Shown piece by piece: positions 35,601 through 47,491 of a stretch of DNA of 64,000 nt (position 1 is the first letter of the stretch; the number at the start of each line of letters is the position of its first letter). Source of the DNA: Balanoglossus misakiensis (lineage: Eukaryota > Hemichordata); contig CM082591.2 in NCBI GenBank assembly GCA_040954595.2, positions 3,162,001-3,226,000 of the forward strand. The letters are read 5' to 3'. A program made the translations under genes and the position numbers. Under the pieces are notes generated by a model. It made no database searches and had not been told where the DNA came from. It saw only the letters and a program-made list of their open reading frames with translations.

Positions 35601-38600
35601 GAAGGCGGAGCCTGATCTGTGTGGTGACAAGTTAAATAAAACAGGTAAGAAAAAAAAATAATTGGACATTAGCACATACTCCTACAAACTGGTGCACTTG
35701 TGATAAAACTAAATGTGGAAACTGGCACTGGTTTTTATTGTGTCATATACAGACAGAAACGAGTAAAATTTCACACTAGAACAGATAAAAAGGTGCCTGC
35801 GCTGTAAAAGATAAAACCTACCACAGACAACGGTGACACTGAAGCTTTCCGAAGCAGTGTTGCCGACGCTGTCTGTGGCATTGCACGTCACTGTTGTGGT
35901 GCCACAAGCAAAGTGTTCACCAGACGACTGTGTGCACGTGACCAACATCTCGCCCTCACAGTCGTCGGTGGCAGTGGCGGAAAATTCGATAGGCATCCCG
36001 TCCGACGTGCAACTTTCCACGTTGATGTCATCGGGCACAGTCAGGACTGGTGGAACATCGTCTGCGAATAAAACGGAAGTTACGTCAACCGTTTGTCTGT
36101 GCGAGTTTCTAGCTCTTGTCATAAACTACAGTAATCATGAAATCAGAGGTCCCCTTTCAGTACTTCATACGCGCAGCCGCAGACAGGACGTTAACCACCC
36201 TTTAAACTAAGGTACTATAACATCAAAATATCAGGACTAGCAATATATCACATAACAACCGTCATCACCACCAGCATCGGACAACAATGAATGAATGCAC
36301 ATGTTTCAGTAATGAACCATCTAATGACGTAGCTCATAGACAGGACATACCTTGACACTCAAGCGTTACTGTGAACGTCGTCATCGATGGATTTCCGAAG
36401 GTATCCTCGGTCATGCACTGTACCTCAGTGGACCCGCATTGGAAGAGACTATCCGACGCATGGTTGCACCTGACCTCGCCCATGGCACAGTTGTCAGTCG
36501 CAGACGGCAAATAATAGTGAACAATCTCACCATGGCAAGAGGCGTCCTGAATGGTTATGTCATCAACCGCATCAAACACCGGTGGTTCATCATCTGAAAG
36601 AGAACGCCGCAAGACAGTTTTAAAAATAGCGCCTTTGGCACTGTTGTTACCATTTTCTACAGCAGTAGACAGGTTCAATAAATGCAGTCCCTCGCTCTCT
36701 CTACATACCAATGTTGTGGGCAAATCAAGGGACTAATCAGATGATGTATTGATAGCATGTTGCCAGTCTGTGGTCCACAAGACCTTCCGCCTTACCGCAA
36801 TTCACCGTGACGACAAATTCTGACACGGCAGTATTTCCCGCGTTGTCCTGGACTTCGCACGAGACAAAGGTAGCACCGCAGGGGAAGAAGCCATCTTGGT
36901 CGGGGTCACAATCGATTGACACACTGTCCTGACAATCATCAGATGCGGTCAGACCGAGATCGACTAAGCTTCCGGTTTTGCTGCAGACATCCACGGTTCG
37001 GTCTCCGCCTCCGTCAATTTCAGGTGGATTATTATCTGTGAATGATATGTTTATAAAAAGTTCATTATGAACAGTTATAATCAACTTGAAGCAACTTTCT
37101 ATCTATAATTTAAATCGTGGCGGTATCAAGACAACGGATAGACAAGTCGATCATTTAGCATTTCGAGTGACTTTAGCCCGGGCAGTAAAATAATTTTACC
37201 AATGCTGATCAGTGGTAAATAAAATGCAGAAACGTCATCAAAAGTAACAGCTATTGTTTCGTCATCAGAATAGAAGTTCAGAAGTGCTTGCCTATGCACT
37301 GGACATTGATCGTGAAGCCGTCCGAAAACGTGTTTCCATTCTGATCTTCGGCGACGCAGGTGACGATGTGCGAGCCGCAGGCGAAGAAGCTATCGGGTTC
37401 CGGGTCACAGGTCACGGTGACGAAGCAGTGGTCCTCGGCGACGGGCAGTTCGTAGCTGACGGTGGTGCCGTCACAGCTGGTGGTATTTGTGATCACGTCA
37501 TCAGCCGCGAAGACGGGGGCGAAGAGATCTGAAAGTGAGAATGCATGGTAGTAAAGCGCCAATCGGAAGTTTAAAATATTCTAGAGAACACCAGGTAGAG
37601 AAGAGAAAAACAATACCCGGGATAACGTTGACTTCGAATCTACAGGTTCCCTTATTGCCGGCATCGTCGTACGCGTCACATATGACATCCAGTGGTGTGT
37701 CACCCGTGGTGAAAAAAGTACCGCTTGGTGGGTTGCACGTCACTGGAACTGTCTGACCGTCATCATCCGTTGCGGTGACGTCATACTGCACCATTTCGCC
37801 GCCATCTTCGTCACAGTCGATCACGGTCGTGTCGATGCAGTTAAGGGTCGGTGGAATGACGTCTGAAAAAATCAGTAGTGTCCAACAGGCGGATTATTGT
37901 AAGAGTTATTTAAAAAAATGAGAAATCGTAAAACAGCATACCTCCCGTCCCCAGCCCCCTGGTCATTTACGGACCTCAAATCACGGGCACTTTGCTCGCC
38001 AAATTCAGCTCATATACAGCAACACACTTACCGCATAAAACTTCAATGGTGATGTGGCAGTTGTCGGTATTCCCGGCCAGATCTGTAGCGGTGCATGTCA
38101 CCACGGTCTCGCCGCAGGGAAACTCGTCAGGATTTTCGTAGTTGCAGACTACGGTCGGCTCGCCACAGTCGTCCGTAGCGTCGGCGTTGAAGGTGATGGA
38201 TTCTTTCAGATCATCGCTGGTGTCTACCACGATGACGCGCTCGTCGCACGCGATGGTTGGCGGACCGATATCTTGTAGGAACGATACAAAACAATGACAG
38301 GCTGTCAGCTTAAGATGTTAACTCTGGAATCCCAGTCTAGAATAACTCCTTAAGTTGTGGGACAATGTCACTAAATCGCCACTTGACTGTCAACAATTTG
38401 CAAGTCGTTTACTGCAAATTACCAGGCCACTAACGTTGGTGGAGACGTTTGCTTTGGTCCCAAACATACAACGCCATCTTCGGGAACTCAAATTTTGGAG
38501 AAGGCACCTTTACATAAAGCAACATACTGAATCCTAGCCATGTTTTCAGAAGATAATAATCATATGAGATGTTTACATACAGTCTCAGAATGATTCTTGC

Positions 38601-41600
38601 AGGAACGTCCTTAACTATGAGTCTTACCAGGACAAAGAACTGTATTTACAACACTCTGGGAGGCTGTATTGCCATTACTGTCAGTCGCGACACACTCCAC
38701 CTCTGTTTGACCGCACGGGAAGTTGTACCCCGGGGCTGGGGAGCAGGCCACTGTCGCCGGACCACAATTGTCGCTCGCCGCTGGCATCGAGTAGGCGATC
38801 ATCTCACCCGAGCAGTCACCCGAGAACCCATCGGTCTGGTTCAGTGACGATGTAAACACTGGTGGCATGTTGTCTATTGGTATTTTAGAAAGAAAGAGAT
38901 GTTTAAAGGCACAGTAGCTGTAACTGTTGATAGTATTGTAATGTCGCCTACAGTTTCTTGTTCTATATCATATTGATATGTCAAGCATTCAGCTTGTTAA
39001 ATTGATCCTCAGTGTCGATTTTCCGAAATTAGTTTTAACACGTGTAGAAGGCATGTTCTCAGTATCATGACACACAGGTCTAGAGAATATGGTAAAGCTT
39101 ACTGAGACTAAATCAACAAGTGGGTGCTCCCCATGCGAGCTTTGTGGTGATTTTCCTCTCGGGGGGAAAATGGTCTATTATCTGATCTGATTTATTCACC
39201 GGGACGGCGCCCAACTTACCGAGGAGAACACTCACGGTGAAGGTGCAATCAGCCGATTGGCCGACAGCATCCTCGGTGCTGCACGTGACCTCGTGCTCGC
39301 CAATGGCAAACAGGGTGCCGCTGGGCGGGTCGCACGTGACCTCAAGCACAGTGCCGTCAGCGCTCACAGCGGAGAATATGTAGTCCACCTCTTCGCCGTC
39401 CTCATCGCAGTCAAATACGTCGTGGGGTTTGCAGGACAAAACTGGTGGTCCATCGTCTAGTTTATAAAAAAGGGCACTATGTTTACGTTCTTTTTTATGC
39501 AAATCATTAATGAATGTTAAAAACATATAGAGAGAAAACAGGGTGTTCCCATGCTACTATTTCGGTTAGTTAGGTGGTCTCAAAAATTGTGGAAAATGCT
39601 GAGTCAAAAATGGTGGAAAATGCTGAGTCATCACTTTTCTCGCACGTTAATGCTGTAGTAGTCCTTTGGTGAAAATATCTGAACAGCTCTTGGATATCAA
39701 GCGTGATGACATGGTGTTTTCTTTATAATACTCCTCTTTTGGCACCCTTTGTGAAAAATGACAATATTCCAACACCGTCGCTAGACTTATGAAAAAGGTG
39801 TATGACAAGTAATGCTTACCACAGATGACAAAGACTTCGAATGTACAGCTGGCGATGTGACCAATGTCGTCGATGACGTTGCAGCTGACTGTCGTCTGGC
39901 CGCACGGATATAGGTGCAGTTCGGGGAAGTTGCAGGTGACGGTGGGGTTGCCGCAAGTGGCCGTGGCCGTGGGTGTTGTGTAAGAGACGATCTCGCCTCC
40001 GTCTCCGTCCTCGTTCACTGCGATGATGTTGCCGGGGCAACTGACCACAGGCGCTGGTGCCGACTCTGTGGTTTCGACAACAATGCGAAGATATTATGAT
40101 ATTTCAGTTCAGGCTTGAATTTTCTGTGCTGTCAACAACAACAATGGCCGGAACACAACAAATGTTGACGAACAGAATAATGAACAGATTAAACTTGACA
40201 CATCAGAACATTCAGTAATGGAGAAAGTAGCAGTGGCCCTCCGGGACAAAACAAGGCAATGCTACGGCCACTGCGGCAGCAATTTCAACAGCGCCATCAA
40301 TGCAACCACTTACCGCAATCCACCATTGCCACCACAGCCAGCAGATTGCTGTTGCCATGCATATCGGTTGCCACGCACTCCAGGGAGGAATCACCGCATT
40401 CAAACAGGCTTCCGGACGGCGGCGTGCACGTGACCGTGGGCGCGCCACACTCGTCAGTAGCACTGGGGTTCGTATACGAAATCACTGCACCAGAACACTG
40501 CGACGATTCGGCTGTTGGTGGTTGGAACATACCCTCGAATTCAGGCGGCATCGTGTCTACATAAAAAGAGAGATGCGAGTTGTCAAAATAATACATATAA
40601 TAAATTTGCATAGCTGACCAAATGATCCGTTCGTGAAAAGCACGATCCATCTCCTTTTTCATTCTAATCTGTCATGACGCAAAATTGTCTTTCAAAACTT
40701 ACCCTGATAGACGTCCACGAAGAAATTGCAGCTTGAGGTCCTCCCTTCGCTGTCTTGCGTTGTGCAGGTCACCAACTGTGGTCCCCCGCTTATTGTGTAG
40801 ACGGTCGATTCGTCTTTGTCGCAGGTGTACGACAGGGAATTGCTGTTGGCGTCCACCGCGTTCACGCTGTACGTCACCATCTCGCCATCTTCTTCGCAGT
40901 CAACGGCGTCCACGTCGGCACACGTCATCCTGGGTGCGTCTGGATCTGTGATTGGACAATATATGGAAAGCGGTGGTCAGTTGAAGGAGAGATAAACAGG
41001 TGGGCAGATGGCACACATGAAATGGACCTCTCTGTGTCTGTCTGTCTGTCTCTATGAAATCCGGTAACGAACCTGCAGTTACTTAATCTCTGTCTGCCCG
41101 TGTCTCTGTCCCTCACAACACACACACACACACCTCACCCTCAACTCTCTCTCTCTCTCTAAACAGTATTATTATTAACTTTTCACGATTAGATAATATC
41201 TTACCACATGACACAGCGACGGAAAAGAAACACGTGTCAGAGTTTCCAGAGGCGTCTGTCGCCGTACAACTGACGTCGTGCGATCCGCACATGAACAAGG
41301 ATCCGCTCGGGGGTGTGCATTCGACTGCCGGAGGACCGCAGTTGTCAGTCACTTCAGGGTCGTAGTACACTGGCTCCTCTTCGTTGCGGTCAGAGTCGTG
41401 CACGAGATAGAAGGGGTTGCACTTTGTAAAGGTCGGGTTGATGGCGTCTAGAGAAAAGGTGAAAGTATGGACAGGAGAGTGATTAAAAGGTTTCAAAGTA
41501 TACGGCCACCAATGCACACTTAACCACTTTCACCATCTAACCTGTCTCAGATTTTCAGTGGGGTTAGCACACACGATAAACAGTGTGCCACCACATGGTC

Positions 41601-44600
41601 ATCCAGAGACCTAGACACGCCCTTTTGACCATATACAGGCATATGTAAATTAGAGGTGACTATATACCCTTAAGATAAAATTCTTATCATGTAAATTTGG
41701 CGGATAATGGTGCTTGCATATGTGGTAGGGTAGTTGTTAAGTTTAACTGTCTGGGTAGGTTAACACCTTGGTTGCAAACGTCTGCTGATAACCAACACAC
41801 AAAAAGGATAAAAAATCACCAAAATATGCTGTTACTGACCACAGACCACTGTCACAGTAAACGAAGACGACCCGGTCTGCCCACAGTCGTCCGTTGCCTC
41901 GCAGGTCACTGTGTGTGGACCGCACGGCAGGAAATCGCCCGAGGCCGGAGTGCAGATTGGTTCCAAGTCGTTCTGTACCTCGTGGGTGGCATTGGCGGAG
42001 AAAGTCACGACGCCCCCGTTCGGCGTACAGCTGTGTTCGTCGAAGCTCTCCGGAACGTTCACGATGGGTTCCATTACATCTGAGTACAACAACGAGGGGG
42101 AATTTTAGTGCCACAAGTAAAATCCGAATATGATGAATAACAAGCGTGTCAATACACAATGTGCACGTGCACCAAGCTATTTGCAAGTGCCTGGGCACAT
42201 TATGTCTTAGGAGTAGATTCCTGTGATTAATTATAACAGAGGCATTTTCGTACAAATGCCTGAATTAACTACGGGCGGTACACGAGAAACACTTACTACA
42301 CACTACCGCAATGGTGAAGTCGGCGATCGCTGTGTGGTTGCAGCTGTCGGTGGCCATGCATAGGGCATTGGTGAAACCACAGGGAAACGAGTCTCCCGAG
42401 AATTCATCACAGTCGATTGCGACGTTGTCGTCGATGGAATCCGTCGCTGTCACTGCATAGTTCACCACGGTATCCTGATTGTCGCAGCTTGCCACAGTCG
42501 TACCGGAGACAATTATCTCGGGTGGATCGTTGTCTGTTCAAGAGCAAGATATACCATTTAATTCTTTATATGTGAATATTAACTATTCAGTACTATATTT
42601 CGCTTTCTTTATCCTGTGTCTTTAACCTGGAGTCTGAGTGTGTCACCGTTAGGTTCATATTGCAAAATTCAGCCACAGCCGGGCGTCCGTACGATGTTCA
42701 TGTACATTTGTACACTGTTTACCTATCAGTAAGCTGTCGGATTTAGATGAACCAATCTAATTCGGAAAGTAAAATCATGAAAATATTGCCAAAAGTGTCA
42801 GGAGCTTAACACGGAAGCGACAGTAAATGAAAAGTGATACTAACCGCAGTACAGAGAGACGTATTTTGCGTTAGTCTTGACGTTCCCGCAGACGGGGGAG
42901 ACATCCGTGGTGCACAGCACTCTGGTCATTCCACAAGCGAAGAAATCCGGGTTGCCGTTGACGAGATCGTGGGTACAGGTGACCGCCAGCGGGTCGCCAA
43001 ACTCGTCCTCCGCGTAGACAGGCAATATCACCTCCGCTCCTTCGGTCGTGTCACAGGCGATCACCTCGTGGGGGCTGGAGAGGTATATCTTGGGGACTGA
43101 TCAGATGAAAGTGTAGAAATGAGCACGAAATCTGGAATAATTAGTCGAAATTGAGTATCACCCCATCCTGGTAATTGTCCCTACCCTAACCTTAGTGAGT
43201 GATGAAAATCCAATTATTACAATGTGATTTGACCCCTTAGCACAGGTGGCATGCATTGTCCTGTTCAGGAGTACTATCTCAGAAATCGTCAATTTGGTTG
43301 GGAAACCAGACTATAATCACTTACTGCATCTGACGACCACCCAGAATCTCCTGACCATGACCTTGTCGCAGTGATCGGTGGCGTAGCACGAGACCCTTGT
43401 GTTGCCGCACGGGTACTTATCGCCAGGGGCGTGGTCACACGCCAGGGTGACGTCAGGGTCCTGCGCGTCCGAAGCGACGGGCATCGTCCAGTGGACTTCC
43501 GCTCCGGTGGGATCGCACGTGTAGTTGTACTGTGTGAGCATCTTTGTCAACGAAGGTCGTCTTATGTCTTCAATGAAAACAGAGGAAAATGTATCAATCA
43601 AAAGAAATGTATATTGTTGTTTTTTCTTGGCTCTGTGCGTCATCCGTTAACAAACTGATTGCTTCTGTCAGATAAGAAGATCCAGCAGGTTACAAGGGGT
43701 AACGTTGTCAGATTTCTTCAAATCGTATCAACACTTTTTGTGACTTGTTTTATTGACTTCCCACCTTCGGCATGTTCCTCGAGTTTCTACAAGGAATAAT
43801 ATATATATGCTTTCGAACCAGAGATTTGAACCTACCACAGGTCAAAGCTACGTTGAAGCTGACCGACGCCGTGTTGTTGCACATGTCGCTGACCACACAC
43901 GAGACGGAGGTACTGCCGCACTCGAAGAACGACCCCGAGTTGTGGCTGCCACAGTCGACGGTGTACATCCCGGAATTGTCGGTGGCGTCGATGACGAAGT
44001 CGACGGTGGTACCCGTGGAGGGGCAAGACAGCATGTCGATGTCTTGAGGAGGTGTTGGAATCGGGGGGTCCGTGTCTGAAACAGGCGAGATTATTATAAA
44101 TACAAGTCATGCACTGTACACGGTGTTATGACTGAAGCAGTAATTTTGATCATGGTTGTTTTTAATGAAACTGAGATATCCCCATGAATGGCAAAATACA
44201 TCATAACATACCACAGATGTGCGTGACGACAAAACTCTCTACGGCATCATTTCCCACGCTGTCGCTGGCTGAGCACGTGACCGTCGTGTCCCCACAAGGG
44301 AAACCACTGCCAGAGGGGGGATTGCAAGTGACCGGAACGGCCCCGCCACAGTTGTCGACTGCCGATACGCTGTAGTCAATTATCTCGTCGGCCGCACAGC
44401 CGAAGTTGGTGAAGTCACCGGGTGTGGTTATGACAGGACTCTCGGCGTCTGAAATGGCGATATCGTTGACAGTCAGTCATTGTGGGGCCTATCAGAGAGG
44501 CAGACGGTACAGCGAGAGAAGTGGAGACCGAAGAACAGAGACAAGGAAGGTGGCAAATGTCCCCCCACTGGCGCTCGCAAGGATAGTGGGTATGTATCCA

Positions 44601-47459
44601 TGCGTGTTCCCAAAACACGCATGTTGTTGACGGGCCGTGAAAATAAGAAGAAAAGCTTTTGTATCTCAACCTGGGATGCGACCCCACCCCTCCTTAGCTT
44701 GTAAAGAAAACAAAGCTTTATCATGGCGTTGTTTTTAAAAATGATGTCCTGCTGGTCTATTCAGCATTTGCATGACTGTAAACTGCATTGTGATATCATT
44801 TCTCAATCGCCTTGATTTTATAAATTACGAGCGTTATTTCCTAGTTTTCTCCTGTATTACCCATAAGAGTGTCTTCGCTTGGAGAAATCTCGGGAACGTG
44901 GTATTTTGAAATGTTGCGGAACAAACAAGGATACACATTTGTGGGTAGCACAATAAGTAACGTCTGCCCTCTAGCGGACATATCTATACATTGTACCTGA
45001 GCATGTGACGGTGACTGTGGCCTGCTGGGAAACGGAGTTTCCGGAAGGATCTGTAGCCGTGCACTCGATGGTGTGGTCTCCGCATTGTAGGCTGGTCCCG
45101 GACGACGGGGTGCAGGACACTGTTGCTGAACAGTCATCCGTCGCCGACGGGAGTGAGTACGAGTAAACGGCCGGTCCGCACACGCCGCCGTCGATGTCTT
45201 CATCATTCAAGGGGGCGTCGAAGCTTGGAGAGGTCACATCTGCGAGTGGAACACACGACATACACAAGCGCCATGTTTGGAGATTGTTATGACATCAACA
45301 ATTTGGTGAGTTACATATTGGACTGTACCGACACTAATTACAAACTCGGATTCCATTACAGTGTTATCTTCCCCACAAAACGATGATGTTGCATGATGTA
45401 AACACGGAAGCCGAATACGGTGGAGTCTGGGGGGGGGGGGGTGTATATACTGCAACGTTAGCGAGAGGACAGTATCAAAATTATTAACAGTATCTGTCAT
45501 TGTAACCGTCATTTACCTTGCTGCACTATAACCTGGAAAGTGCACTCATCTGTGTTTCCTGCGGCATCGCTGGCGACACACGTCACGGAATGGGGTGAAC
45601 CAGCCACGGAAAATGACGTTGTATAATCATCCGGCGTACACTCAATACTGACGACGCCAATGTTGTCGCTGGCGGTGACGTCGTACATGACACTTTCCAT
45701 TCCGTTACCGTCGCAGTCTGTGACTGCTTCTGGGGCATTGCAACTTATGACAGGATTTTCAAGATCTGCAGGCAGAAAAGGGGGGTGTATAATTTGACAG
45801 TATCCACAAAGCTTTTATGGAATATAGTCATAGAGTTTTTGATCTTCATGTGCAAACTGTACGTGTACTGTTCCAAGCCTAGTATTGCTAATTGCTAATA
45901 TCTCCTTACATGTTGCCCATTCAGAGAAGGTATTTGCTAACGCGAAATTGCTGTTTAATTTAAAGTACAATTCGTAGCAGAGGGGCAGATCATAACAGTT
46001 GAGCAAAGCTGAGGTCAACAAAAGAATCAGTACACAACAAACGTTGAGGGCGCACCTGCGCAATCGCCGTTAACATCTCTGCCGTAGTTGGGCTCGCAGT
46101 AACATCCCCATTCGCCATCACGTGGCTCACAAACTTCATAGTCACCGATGCAGGTCACTCCAGTGCAAACAAGGTCATCAAAGCCCACGCATGAGCAGTT
46201 CTGTGTGCAGTCCTGCGTTATCCACTGGTCGTTCAACTAGAAAACAAATTGATCCATCGACTAAGAAATCTATAACTCATCCAATGTATCAGACAGTATT
46301 GGTACAGATGCCCTGTGGACGATAACCAGTCGGTCATATTTCTCACATAAAGCATATGGTTGAGCATGTTGGAATATGTCATAGAAATGGATGGGAATCA
46401 TGAATGAGACAACATTGTTCTTATTAATAGCCCCATTGCCAAGGACAGGTTACCATTATCTGGACTTTGGCGGACAAGTCAGCAGATTATATTGAAGTAA
46501 AGACAACAATTCTATGATGCATTAACAAAAAAAAAACATTTCATGTCTTTGATACATGAACTGACCAGTAAGGTAATGAATTTCTCTGGAAAATCCTCTG
46601 TCTCGGATATACTCGAGATTTCTACTTACGGGGTGAAATTCCCCATCTTGGGTGAGGCAACCACAGTCCGCCTCCGGCACGCACTGGGTGTCGCTCCAAA
46701 CGTAGTCACTGTCGCATTCACACCCTTCGACGCATGCTTGCTCCTCACAGCCGCCCCGGTAGATACACGTGGCCGGACATGCAGACATACATGGCGAAAA
46801 GTGAGAGTTTGCTGGACAGGGTAGTGCTGATTTAGGTAATGAACGAAAATGACAAATTCGTTAGGTTTGAAATTATTTGCTATATTGGAACGTATTCTTA
46901 CGTATTTCCGTATTGATTTCGTATTGAACCGACACGCTATAGAATTTACTGCAATGAATGAAAAAAAAAAAACAGTAGCCAAAGTGTAATGATCAGTAAT
47001 TATAAAATATGACACAGTTAATAAACTTTCAGTGTTTTTTCCAACTTTGTACATGTACTTTGGAAGTTTGAACGAGTCACTTTGAAATTTGAAATGCAGT
47101 ACTCACGACAGAATTCAGTTGATCTGAAAGTACTGAGCGAGACGCCATTCTGGATACAGGCATCGTAATAGGCAGCCAGTTCGTCACAGAGAAGTTCCGG
47201 TCCAACGAAGCAGAGGTCATAGACACATGCTTCAAAATACGCTAACGGGTTGACCACGGCATGGCAGGGCGCGAAAACTCCGCTCGTGTTTGTTATTCTG
47301 TCGCAGAATCCGTTTGTTGAATATTGATCGTTTAGGTTCTGGGGGCAGTCTGGCTGTTCGACTGCGTCGGGACATTCTTCGGCGATGCTGTCAATAAATG
47401 TAAATCATATGATAAAAAGAAATACATACATACATATACATGAACACACACGCTCACAT

Positions 47460-47491
<32 letters not shown>

